Assembly: GCF_014205635.1 (NCBI RefSeq)
Contig: NZ_JACIIV010000004.1
Location: 105,410-169,409, forward strand
Length of the DNA stretch: 64,000 nucleotides
Direction of reading: 5' to 3'
Source of the DNA: Polymorphobacter multimanifer
Lineage (GTDB): Bacteria; Pseudomonadota; Alphaproteobacteria; Sphingomonadales; Sphingomonadaceae
The notes below the pieces were generated by a model, which searched no databases, was not told the origin of the DNA, and saw only the letters and a list, made by a program, of their open reading frames with translations. Within the stretch, counting starts at the first letter, position 1; every line of letters begins with the position of its first letter. Positions 1-7,595 of this stretch are shown here, in pieces. The position numbers and the translations under genes are program-made.

Positions 1-1741
1 CGTCGGTGGCGAGCACATCGAGGGCGAGGCGCTGCATCGCCTCCCAGCGCGCGAAGGGATCGTCATCGGCGGCGGCGAGGAACGCCAGATCGGCGCGACT
101 GGCCTGGGCGTCCACCACAACGGGGGCGGAAAAGCCACGGTTGAGCGACAGCAGCACCGGCTCGTCGAGGCCTTCGAAGGTGATGCGCGTCTCCGGGCCG
201 GTCAGCTCGACAAGCCGCTCGGCGCCGATGCGCTTGCCGCTGGTGCGGCCGATGACGGCGAGGCGAAAGGGAATGTGCATCAGCGGCTTGACCGACTGGC
301 CGGGCGTGGCCGCCAGCCGCTGGCTCAGCGCCACGGTGAGGATGCGGCCGGCGCGTGCGGCATGCACTTCGATGCGCGGCGTGCCGGCCTGCTCGTACCA
401 GCGGCGGAACTGGCCGAGATCGCGCTTGCTCGCGGATTCCATCGCTGCGAGCCAATCCTCGCAGGTGACGGCCTGGCCATCATGGCGGTCGAAATAAAGG
501 TCCGCACCGCGCCGGTAGCCATCGGCCCCGAGCAGCGTGTGGAGCATGCGGATGACCTCGGCGCCTTTGTTGTAGATGGTCGCGGTGTAGAAATTGGCGA
601 TCTCGGCATAGTGATCGGGGCGGATCGGGTGCGCAAGCGGCCCGGCATCCTCCGGAAACTGCACGGCGCGCAGCCCGCGCACATCGTCGATGCGGCGCAC
701 TGCCGCCGAGCCCTGGTCGGCGGAGAACTGCTGGTCCCGAAACACCGTCAGCCCCTCCTTGAGGCTGAGCTGGAACCAGTCCCGGCAGGTGACGCGGTTG
801 CCGGTCCAGTTGTGGAAATACTCGTGCGCCACCACCGCCGCCACGGCGTCGAAATCGGCGTCGGTCGCGGTCTCGGCATCGGCGAGCACATATTTGGAGT
901 TGAAGATGTTGAGGCCCTTGTTCTCCATGGCGCCGGCGTTGAAATCCGCGACGGCGACGATGTTGAACTCGCCCAGATCATATTCGCGGCCATAGGCCTG
1001 CTCGTCCCACGCCATGCTTGCCTTCAGCGCTGCCATGGCATGGGCGGAGCGCGGCAGATCGGCCTCGGCTGTCCAGATCGCCAGCCTGACCTTGCGGCCC
1101 GACATGGTGGTGAAACTGTCCTCCCGCGCCACAAGATCGCCGGCGACCAGCGCGAACAGATAGCAGGGCTTGGGCCATGGGTCGGTCCAGGTGATGGCGT
1201 GGCGGCCGTCGCCCAGATCTTCGAGCACGCCGGGATCGCCGTTGGAGAGCAGCACCGGGTAACGCGCCTTGTCCGCCGCCAGCCGCACGGTATAGCTTGA
1301 GAGCACATCGGGGCGATCGGGAAACCAGGTGATGGCACGGAAGCCCTCGGCTTCGCATTGGGTGACGAGCCGGCCTTCGCTGGCATAAAGGCCCATCAGC
1401 CGGGAGTTGGCTGCCGGCTGGATGCGCACCTCGCTCGTCACGGTGGCGCGGTCCCCGGCGATGGCAAGGGTGAGCGTGTCCCCCTGCGGGGTTGCATTGA
1501 CGCGCGCGCCATCGATCTCGACCCAGCTCGTCTCGAGACGGCTGCCGTCGAGCACCAGGGGGCGATCGTGAAGACCATTGCGGACCACGGAAAGGGTCGC
1601 GCGAACGACGGTGACCGGGCCATCGAGGTCGAAGTCGAGCGCCACGTTCGGCACCAGCCAATCGGGCGGCCGATAATCCTTCAGTCTCACGATATCGAGG
1701 GGCGTCGCTGCCCGCGCATCAAGCATTTGCATGCCGGCCAT
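1..1741 (-). CDS. pepN: Aminopeptidase N, M1 family (3' end cut by window)
   Basis: Zinc metallo-aminopeptidase that removes N-terminal residues from peptides in the cytoplasm. The first 580 codons are present and the C-terminal third lies beyond position 1. The N-terminus reads LKDYRPPDWLVP, typical of bacterial PepN. The substrate-binding GAMEN motif is at about residues 270-274 and the zinc site HEYFH begins near residue 306, followed by NWTGNRVTCRDWFQLSLKEG; all are in one frame with the start. Three in-frame ATGs (1741, 1732, 1726) are possible; 1741 is chosen because a GGGG stretch lies about 8 bases upstream. A strong hairpin sits 70 bases upstream. Confidence 0.93.
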   Translation of the reverse strand, partial: MAGMQMLDARAATPLDIVRLKDYRPPDWLVPNVALDFDLDGPVTVVRATLSVVRNGLHDRPLVLDGSRLETSWVEIDGARVNATPQGDTLTLAIAGDRATVTSEVRIQPAANSRLMGLYASEGRLVTQCEAEGFRAITWFPDRPDVLSSYTVRLAADKARYPVLLSNGDPGVLEDLGDGRHAITWTDPWPKPCYLFALVAGDLVAREDSFTTMSGRKVRLAIWTAEADLPRSAHAMAALKASMAWDEQAYGREYDLGEFNIVAVADFNAGAMENKGLNIFNSKYVLADAETATDADFDAVAAVVAHEYFHNWTGNRVTCRDWFQLSLKEGLTVFRDQQFSADQGSAAVRRIDDVRGLRAVQFPEDAGPLAHPIRPDHYAEIANFYTATIYNKGAEVIRMLHTLLGADGYRRGADLYFDRHDGQAVTCEDWLAAMESASKRDLGQFRRWYEQAGTPRIEVHAARAGRILTVALSQRLAATPGQSVKPLMHIPFRLAVIGRTSGKRIGAERLVELTGPETRITFEGLDEPVLLSLNRGFSAPVVVDAQASRADLAFLAAADDDPFARWEAMQRLALDVLATD

Positions 1742-1812
1742 ATTGCCGTGCCCCGGCGCCGATGTCCCGCGCAAAAAGACCGCAGCGATATGAAGTCGGG
1801 CTGTAACGAAGT

Positions 1813-1846
1813 CCGGCGACAGCCCGGGGGGGAGGGCTGTCGCCGG
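1813..1846. repeat. Perfect 13-bp inverted repeat upstream of pepN
   Basis: The arms at 1813-1825 and 1834-1846 are perfectly complementary (CCGGCGACAGCCC) around an 8-base purine loop. It lies about 70 bases upstream of pepN and downstream of the lipoprotein terminator. There is no T-run on either side, so it is not a classical terminator. It could be a leader structure or a protein site. Confidence 0.6.
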
Positions 1847-1905
1847 TGTCGTCGCCGCCGACGGGAGGGGGAGTGCCATCGGCTCTGGTGGTATTACGGC
1901 CATCT

Positions 1906-1923
1906 CCCCGAAAAGTTTCGGGG
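1906..1923. repeat. Palindrome CCCCGAAA-AG-TTTCGGGG
   Basis: An 8-bp perfect inverted repeat with a 2-base centre lies between the lipoprotein terminator and pepN. The flanks ATCT and AGAT can pair further after a 3-base bulge. It may be an operator or an extra terminator stem; function is unknown. Confidence 0.45.
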
Positions 1924-1942
1924 TGGAGATCGTCAAACAATG

Positions 1943-1970
1943 AAAAAGGGGCACGGCAAGCCGCACCCCT
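1943..1970 (-). terminator. Rho-independent terminator of the small lipoprotein gene
   Basis: Read on the minus strand, GGGGTGCGGC-TT-GCCGTGCCCC forms a 10-bp stem with two G-U wobbles, followed directly by TTTTT. It ends about 40 bases past the stop of the gene at 2009-2287. Confidence 0.7.
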
Positions 1971-2008
1971 TCTCATTCCGTGCCGGCGATCGCCAGCCGG
2001 AGATAAAA

Positions 2009-2287
2009 CTACTTGGTTTCTTCGATCGCGTCGGCCTGGATCTCGCCCTTTTCTTCGACAAGATCAGCCTCGGCGCGCATCGTGTCGGCGGCTGCCTCGT
2101 TCTGCGCTTCACCAACGGCGGTGCCAGTTGCCTGGTTGTCCATCGCATCGGCCTGCGCTTCCATCGAATCGGCCTGCATTTCGGCATTGTCGCGCACGGC
2201 GTCTGCCTGTGCATCTTCGGCCTTCTTCTCGCAGGCTGTGAGGCCGAGCGCCAGAACGCCGGCAGTCAGGATCATAGAAATTCGCAT
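2009..2287 (-). CDS. Small Ala/Asp/Glu-rich lipoprotein
   Basis: The 92-residue product has a lipoprotein signal ending in the lipobox LTAC (Cys about residue 19), so it is probably lipid-anchored. The rest is an acidic, alanine-rich and almost proline-free stretch with recurring QADA/QADS/EADL segments spaced roughly by heptads, which suggests a long helix or coiled coil. The start at 2287 is preceded by GGAGAG. No enzymatic motif is visible. It stands alone with its own terminator. It resembles short sphingomonad envelope lipoproteins in style, but no specific family is recognised. Confidence 0.75.
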   Translation of the reverse strand: MRISMILTAGVLALGLTACEKKAEDAQADAVRDNAEMQADSMEAQADAMDNQATGTAVGEAQNEAAADTMRAEADLVEEKGEIQADAIEETK

Positions 2288-2535
2288 GTCAAACTCTCCA
2301 CCCACCTTATAGCCACCCAGGTGGATCCGACCGCGCGGGGGCGGCACGGCCGGATCCTGGAAGGCGCCTCTCGAGGTCGAGTGGCGTCCAGCCCGATCAA
2401 CCGGCCATGTCTCGATGAGTTCCCATCGGTTCTGAAAATAATTCGTCAGACACGATCGATTTTGCGCGTCCGGGAACCAATTGCCCGCCCATGTGTAGGC
2501 TTTGCACAGACAAAACAGAGATATGGGAGACTTTC
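2288..2535. other. Divergent intergenic region with AT-rich stretch
   Basis: This 248-base gap separates the lipoprotein gene (minus) from the PRC-barrel gene (plus). It contains a locally AT-rich stretch around 2430-2465, presumably carrying promoters for both. No convincing -35/-10 pair was picked out. Confidence 0.4.
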
Positions 2536-3084
2536 ATGACCAGTCACAATCCGCTTATCGCGTCCGATCGCGTCGAGGGTACGAAGGTCATCAATGCGGA
2601 ACAGGCCGAGATCGGGAACATCCATTCGCTGATGATCGACAAGCAGAGCGGCCGTGTTGCCTTTGCGATCATGTCGTTCGGCGGAATTCTCGGCATCGGG
2701 CAAAAATACTATCCGATTCCCTGGGAGTTGCTCGATTATGAGCCATCGATGGGCGGTTATCGGGTCGACATCGACGAAGCTACGCTCGAGGCAGCGCCCG
2801 CCTACTCCCCGGAAGATGTCGAAGCGCTGGCCATGACCGAAGGCACCGCCTCGATCGACCAGCATTACGCCGCTTCGATCGAAAAGCGCACGCTTGCCGA
2901 TTATCGCGGTCCGAAGATCGAGGGTGACCCTTCATCGGTCGGAATTTCGACGCGGCCGGCGCAGACGGGACTCAAGTCCCCCGAAACGACGCGTGCCGAG
3001 ATGCAGATCGATCAGAGCCGCGGCGTGGGCGTGGGCGAGACGCCCCTCGATATCGATCCCATCGAGCGGGACCGGGCGCGTTGA
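2536..3084 (+). CDS. PRC-barrel domain protein
   Basis: The 182-residue soluble protein carries a PRC-barrel-type domain in its first half: a small beta-barrel pattern with NAEQAEIGNIHSLMIDKQSGRVAF, then a conserved hydrophobic core and KYYPIPWELLDY. Such domains occur in RNA-processing proteins, in the photosynthetic reaction-centre H subunit and in many stress-associated proteins of unknown role. The C-terminal third is hydrophilic and low in complexity. The chosen ATG has GGGAGA upstream. It is followed by a small gene starting on its stop codon. The exact role cannot be told from sequence. Confidence 0.85.
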   Translation: MTSHNPLIASDRVEGTKVINAEQAEIGNIHSLMIDKQSGRVAFAIMSFGGILGIGQKYYPIPWELLDYEPSMGGYRVDIDEATLEAAPAYSPEDVEALAMTEGTASIDQHYAASIEKRTLADYRGPKIEGDPSSVGISTRPAQTGLKSPETTRAEMQIDQSRGVGVGETPLDIDPIERDRAR

Positions 3085-3299
3085 TGATTGGCGCGCCCGA
3101 GGACAACCCCGGGTCCGGCCCCAACGCCGGGCCGGGGCCTGACGCAGACAGGACGGCTCCGCCCGTGAAGCGGCAACGGCCGGATGATGCGGCGGAAGCG
3201 CAGCCGCACAATGCCGATGTTGTCGAGCGGTCGCGGAAAACCGAGCCACCGGCGCCGATCGAGATTGCCGAAGAGACGAAGGACCGAATTCTTCCCTGA
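3084..3299 (+). CDS. Small hydrophilic Pro-rich protein, unknown
   Basis: This 71-residue frame begins with ATG overlapping the stop of the PRC-barrel gene (ATGA-type junction), the coupling used elsewhere in the window. The product is rich in Pro, Asp, Arg and Glu and is probably disordered, with no membrane segment or signal. No family is recognised. Support is positional only: a tight overlap, a clean stop before the next gene and no competing gene on either strand. Confidence 0.5.
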   Translation: MIGAPEDNPGSGPNAGPGPDADRTAPPVKRQRPDDAAEAQPHNADVVERSRKTEPPAPIEIAEETKDRILP

Positions 3300-3340
3300 T
3301 CGGCTCGCCAAGCGATTGCATGGTGCCTATGCTGGGGATC

Positions 3341-4153
3341 ATGCGATTGCTTGTCTTCGGCCCCGGCTACACCGCCGCCCGCTTCTTGGCGGGCCTGCCT
3401 GGTTCCGCTGGTGTCGAGGTGACGCTGGTCCGCTCGCGTGCCGTGGAGGGCGCGCTGACGCTGGACAGCGCTGAACTGCCGGCGGCAATTGCTGGCGCTA
3501 CGCACATCCTGAGCTCGGTGCCGCCGGCCAGCGAGGACGGTGCCGATCCGGTGCTGGCCGCGCATGGCGCCGCCCTTGCCGCAGCACCCGCAGGCTGGAT
3601 CGGCTATCTCAGCAGCACCGGTGTCTATGGCGATGCCGATGGCGCCTGGGTCGATGAGACGGCGCCGGTGAACGGTCGCCGCGCCGGGCGGCTGGCGGCT
3701 GACCAGGCCTGGGCGGCGTTGCACCCGGCAGCACGCGTGTTCCGGCTTCCCGGCATTTATGGGCCCGGCCGGTCGGCGCTCGATCGGCTTCGGCAGGGTT
3801 CGGTGGCGCGGATCGACAAGCCCGGCCATGTGTTCAGCCGCATCCATGTCGATGATATCGTGGCGGCAATGGTGGCCAGCCTGACGCGCGGGGCGCCCGG
3901 GATCTACAATGTTTCCGATGATTTGCCCGCCCCGGGCGAGGTGGTGACGGCGCATGCGGCACGGCTGCTCGGGCTGCCGGTGCCGCCGCTGCAGAGCCTT
4001 GAAAGCGCCAGCATGAGCCCGATGGGGCGCGCCTTTTATGCGGAATGTCGCAGGGTCGCGAATGGCAAGATGACGCGCGAACTGGGGCTCGAATTGCGCT
4101 ATCCAACCTATGTCGAAGGCCTTGCGGCCTGTCTGTCGGAGATGCAGCCATGA
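3341..4153 (+). CDS. NAD(P)-dependent SDR/epimerase-like protein (YeeZ type)
   Basis: The protein of about 270 residues is a Rossmann-fold member of the extended SDR group. It starts with RLLVFGPGYTAARFL, a glycine-rich nucleotide-binding loop, and contains YLSSTGVYGD and VFRLPGIYGPGRS as in YeeZ-like proteins, where the standard Tyr-x-x-x-Lys pair is not obvious. The substrate is unknown. Position 3341 is preferred over upstream in-frame starts because GGGGA lies just before it and the Rossmann strand begins immediately. The last base pairs overlap the start of the CoxL-like gene, so the two are probably translated together. Confidence 0.82.
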   Translation: MRLLVFGPGYTAARFLAGLPGSAGVEVTLVRSRAVEGALTLDSAELPAAIAGATHILSSVPPASEDGADPVLAAHGAALAAAPAGWIGYLSSTGVYGDADGAWVDETAPVNGRRAGRLAADQAWAALHPAARVFRLPGIYGPGRSALDRLRQGSVARIDKPGHVFSRIHVDDIVAAMVASLTRGAPGIYNVSDDLPAPGEVVTAHAARLLGLPVPPLQSLESASMSPMGRAFYAECRRVANGKMTRELGLELRYPTYVEGLAACLSEMQP

Positions 4154-6429
4154 AGTTCGGAGCCGGCCAGTCGGTCAAGCGGGTCGAAGATGCGCGTCTG
4201 CTCAAGGGGGAGGGCCGCTACACCGATGATATCCAGCGGCCCGGCCAACTCTATGGCATCACGCTGCGATCGCCCTATGGCCATGCCGAGATCAGGGGCA
4301 TCGACACCGCGGCAGCGCTGGCGGTGCCGGGCGTTGTGGCGGTCTATACGCATGACGATATTGCCGCTTATGGGCCGATCCCGTGCCTGGTGCCGCTTTC
4401 CGGCCCCAAGGTGACGCCGCGCACGCTGCTGGTGAAGGACCGGGTGCGCTTCGTGGGCGATTCGGTGGCATTCGTGGTCGCGGAAAGCCGTGAGGCCGCG
4501 CGCGCCGGCACCGAGGCGATCGAGGTCGATTATGCCGATCTGCCCGTGGCGGCCTCGATCGAGGCGGCGCTGGCGCCCGACGCGCCGCTGGTCTGGCCCG
4601 AGTGCGGCAGCAACACCTTGTTCGACTGGCAGGCCGGCGATGCCGGGGCCGCGAAGGCGGCGCTGGAGGGATCGGCGCATGTGACGCGGCTGCGGATCAT
4701 CCAGAACCGGGTGGCCCCGACTTCGATGGAAAATCGCGCAGCGCTGGGCGAATTCGATGCCGAGACCGGCGCGCTGACGCTGACGACGGGCAGCCAGGGC
4801 GTGGTGATGATGCGCGGGATCATCGCCACCATTCTCGGGATCGACGCCGGGGGGCTGCGGATCATGACGCATGATGTGGGCGGTGGCTTCGGGATGAAGT
4901 CCTTCGTCTATAACGAATATCCGCTGGTGCTGCACGCGGCGCGGGCGCTGGGCCGCCCGGTGAAGTGGACCGGCGAGCGCGGCGATGCCTTTCAGACCGA
5001 CACCCATGGCCGCGCCATGGCGAGCGAGGCGGCGCTCGGCTTCGACGCCGAGGGGCGGATCACGGCGCTGGCGGTGGAAACCTGGTCCGACCTCGGCGCC
5101 TATCAGGCGCAATATGGCCCGGCGATCCAGACGATGGCCGGCGGCACGATCATGGGCGGGGTGTATCGCATCCCGGCCATCCACAACCTTGTGCATGGCG
5201 TGGTGACCAACACCGCCCCCGTCGATGCCTATCGTGGGGCGGGGCGGCCCGAGAGTGCCTATGTGATGGAGCGGCTGGTCGAGGCGGCGGCGCGCGAGCT
5301 GGGGCTGGGGGTCGATGAGATTCGCCGCCGCAACCTGCTGACGCCGGCCGAGCTGCCGCATGCCAACGGGCTGGGGTTGACGTTCGACATCGGCAATTTC
5401 CCGGCAGTGCTGGAAAAGGCCCTCGAGCAGGCCGACTGGACGGGTTTTGCGGCGCGCAAGGCCGAAGCCGCGGCGCGCGGGCAGCGCTATGGCCGTGGCA
5501 TGGCCTATTATGTCGAGATCGCCGGCGGTGGCGGGTCGGACGAATTTGCCGATGTGCGGGTGGGCGCCAATGGCATGGTCGAGGTGGCGGTGGGCACGCA
5601 ATCGAACGGCCAGGGGCATGAGACCGCCTATGCGCAGGTGACCGCCGAGCGGCTGGGCATCCCGATGGAGCAGATCCGCATCGTGCAGGGCGATACCGTG
5701 AGGCTCGACCAGGGCAATGGCACCGGCGGCTCGCGCTCGATGGCACTCGGCGGTGGCGCCTGCCTGCTGGCGGCCGATGCGCTGGTGGCGCGCGGGATCG
5801 AGCTGGCAAAGGCCGATCTGGGCGCGGATGACGTGAGCTATGCCGATGGCGTGTTCAAGGCCGGGGGAAGCAACCTCAGCCTCAGCCTCACCGAGCTGGC
5901 GGCGCGGCATCCCGGCGGGCTCGACGGCCGGTCGAAATACACCACCGGCAAGCCTGCCCCGACCTTTCCCAATGGCTGCCATATCGCCGAGATCGAGCTC
6001 GATCCCGAGACCGGGCGAGTAAAGGTGGCGCGCTACAGCCTTGTCGATGATTTCGGCAACCTCGTGAACCCGATGCTCGTGCAGGGGCAGATCCATGGCG
6101 GGGTGGCGCAGGGCCTCGGCCAGGTGCTGCTCGAGGATGTCGTCTATTCCGATGACGGCCAGCTGATTACCGGCAGCTTCATGGATTATGGCGTGCCGCG
6201 TGCCGACGACATGCCGGCGGCGATCGTGTTCGATACCCTCGGCACCCCCAGCCCGACCAATCCGCTCGGGGTGAAGGGTTGCGGCGAGGCCGGCACCATC
6301 GGCGCCATGCCGTCGATCATGAACGCGATCGTCAATGCGCTCGATGGCACCCAGATCGAGATGCCCGCCACGCCCGAAAAGCTGTGGCGGGCTGCACGCG
6401 CGCTGCAGCTTGCGGTAGCGGCCGAATAG
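4150..6429 (+). CDS. Xanthine dehydrogenase family molybdopterin-binding subunit (form II CoxL-like)
   Basis: The 759-residue large subunit of a molybdenum hydroxylase binds the molybdenum-cytosine dinucleotide cofactor. It opens with GQSVKRVEDARLLKGEGRYTDD, has the Mo-cofactor loop GGGFGMKS, and carries AYRGAGRPES near residue 360. True CO dehydrogenases have AYRCSFR there, so this is the form II type whose substrates are mostly unknown. KGCGEAGTIG near residue 710 contains the expected catalytic glutamate. The start overlaps the upstream SDR gene (ATGA). The FeS (CoxS) and FAD (CoxM) partners needed for catalysis are not adjacent, so they must be encoded elsewhere or the protein works differently. 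Confidence 0.9.
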   Translation: MKFGAGQSVKRVEDARLLKGEGRYTDDIQRPGQLYGITLRSPYGHAEIRGIDTAAALAVPGVVAVYTHDDIAAYGPIPCLVPLSGPKVTPRTLLVKDRVRFVGDSVAFVVAESREAARAGTEAIEVDYADLPVAASIEAALAPDAPLVWPECGSNTLFDWQAGDAGAAKAALEGSAHVTRLRIIQNRVAPTSMENRAALGEFDAETGALTLTTGSQGVVMMRGIIATILGIDAGGLRIMTHDVGGGFGMKSFVYNEYPLVLHAARALGRPVKWTGERGDAFQTDTHGRAMASEAALGFDAEGRITALAVETWSDLGAYQAQYGPAIQTMAGGTIMGGVYRIPAIHNLVHGVVTNTAPVDAYRGAGRPESAYVMERLVEAAARELGLGVDEIRRRNLLTPAELPHANGLGLTFDIGNFPAVLEKALEQADWTGFAARKAEAAARGQRYGRGMAYYVEIAGGGGSDEFADVRVGANGMVEVAVGTQSNGQGHETAYAQVTAERLGIPMEQIRIVQGDTVRLDQGNGTGGSRSMALGGGACLLAADALVARGIELAKADLGADDVSYADGVFKAGGSNLSLSLTELAARHPGGLDGRSKYTTGKPAPTFPNGCHIAEIELDPETGRVKVARYSLVDDFGNLVNPMLVQGQIHGGVAQGLGQVLLEDVVYSDDGQLITGSFMDYGVPRADDMPAAIVFDTLGTPSPTNPLGVKGCGEAGTIGAMPSIMNAIVNALDGTQIEMPATPEKLWRAARALQLAVAAE

Positions 6430-6438
6430 TTCGGGGTC

Positions 6439-6480
6439 GGCGTCTCCCGTCCCCGGAGAGGTCGGGATACGGGAGACGCC
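6439..6480. terminator. Bidirectional terminator between convergent genes
   Basis: The 12-bp perfect inverted repeat GGCGTCTCCCGT / ACGGGAGACGCC encloses an 18-base loop. It lies between the CoxL-like gene (plus) and the small membrane protein (minus), where a shared terminator is expected. No T-run is present. Confidence 0.65.
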
Positions 6481-6491
6481 GCCAATCCGGA

Positions 6492-6905
6492 TCAGATGAT
6501 GGCGAGCACGAACACCGCCCAGGCGAGCATCAGCACCGGCACAGTGAGGATCTGCGCCAGTGCTGCATGGCTGGTGAGGTAGCCGCTCGCCGTGTCCATG
6601 CCCCAGGCGCCCTTGCGCTCGAAGGCATCGGCGCCGAGCCCGCCGCTCACCCGCGCCATCACCCATGGCAGGCCGTAAAAGCCCGCGAGCACGATGCCGA
6701 ACACCGCGAACACCAGCGCCAGCCCCTGCGCATCACCGACAAATGCCAGCCCCATCACCGCGAGATAGCCGGCCGAAAGTGCCACGAGCGTGGTGAGCAC
6801 GCGCGTCGGCATGTCGAAGCGCAGCGGCGGCGGGGACTGGCTTTGCACCACTGGCGCTTCCACGCGCGGAATGACGGCGCCGTGTTCCTGAAAATCGAGC
6901 CGCAT
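6492..6905 (-). CDS. Small membrane protein, three predicted TM helices
   Basis: The 137-residue protein has a soluble N-terminal 30 residues, then hydrophobic segments at roughly 37-56, 62-84 and 115-136, which would place it in the inner membrane. No motif or family is recognised. It is preceded by GGGGAGAG just upstream of the ATG, a good ribosome site, and stands alone between two units. Function unknown. Confidence 0.7.
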   Translation of the reverse strand: MRLDFQEHGAVIPRVEAPVVQSQSPPPLRFDMPTRVLTTLVALSAGYLAVMGLAFVGDAQGLALVFAVFGIVLAGFYGLPWVMARVSGGLGADAFERKGAWGMDTASGYLTSHAALAQILTVPVLMLAWAVFVLAII

Positions 6906-7001
6906 CTGCTCTCTCCCCTGTTTCGTCCTTCAACCGGGGAGAAGAATATGAAGACCGCGATGCCGCCGCTTTGATCGGCGTCAAATCCTGCGCAAAAAAT
7001 T

Positions 7002-7595
7002 TCAGTCGGGTTGCGCGGCGTCGGGCGGGCGCAGCATCGACCAGAAGTGCGGGCCACCGCCGGGCACGTCCCATTCTGCCACGGTCCGGAACCCGAGGTT
7101 CTGGTAAAGGCCGACATTGGCGGGCGTGGCGGTTTCCAGAAACGCCGGCAGCGGCCGGGCCTGCGCGATGCCGTGGCGGATGGCGCGGCCGCCCCAACCA
7201 CGGCCCTGCTCGGCGGGTGCCACGCCAGCATAATGGAGATAGGCGAAGCGAAGGTTCCTGGGGTGGTGCGCTTCGATGGCCTGGCTCACCTTGAGGCCGC
7301 GCAGGATATGGGGACCAAGCGCGCGCACGAAGCCGGGGAGGTTCTGCAGTGTTTCTCCGATCGTGGCGGCCGCGTGCCCCGCGTGGCGCCAGAGCGTCAC
7401 GACTTCATGCTCCGGACTGCAAAGTGCGCTGCCCTTGCGCAGATCGGCAGCGACGATGGCGGTGAAGAGCAAGGGCAGGCGGGCCCGGCGCTCGGCAGCA
7501 TCGGGAATGATCCAGCCGAGCGCGGGGTCATCCTGAAAGGCTGCCGCGAGCGTGGCGACCATCGCCACGGCTTCAGATGAGGGTTTGATCGTCAA
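7002..7595 (-). CDS. GNAT family N-acetyltransferase
   Basis: The protein of about 197 residues transfers an acetyl group from acetyl-CoA to an amine. The C-terminal half shows the GNAT core: LHYAGVAPAEQGRGWGGRAI contains the acetyl-CoA pyrophosphate loop (Q-x-x-G-x-G), followed by FLETATPANVGLYQNLGF, the usual final alpha/beta unit. The substrate is unknown. The likely start is TTG at 7595, which shares bases with the stop of the upstream acyl-CoA dehydrogenase-like gene (TTGA); an in-frame ATG at 7562 is the alternative. If the TTG is used it is the fourth gene of that operon. Confidence 0.85.
   Translation of the reverse strand: MTIKPSSEAVAMVATLAAAFQDDPALGWIIPDAAERRARLPLLFTAIVAADLRKGSALCSPEHEVVTLWRHAGHAAATIGETLQNLPGFVRALGPHILRGLKVSQAIEAHHPRNLRFAYLHYAGVAPAEQGRGWGGRAIRHGIAQARPLPAFLETATPANVGLYQNLGFRTVAEWDVPGGGPHFWSMLRPPDAAQPD

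Noticed and set aside
275..1300. 341-codon plus-strand frame opposite pepN
   Set aside because: The minus strand carries GAMEN and HEYFH in the right order and spacing, so the plus frame is a shadow.
4108..6666. Long open frame (about 850 codons) on the minus strand opposite the CoxL-like gene
   Set aside because: The product is His/Arg/Ala-rich without any motif, and it mirrors a clearly conserved gene; GC-rich codon bias leaves few stops in this frame.
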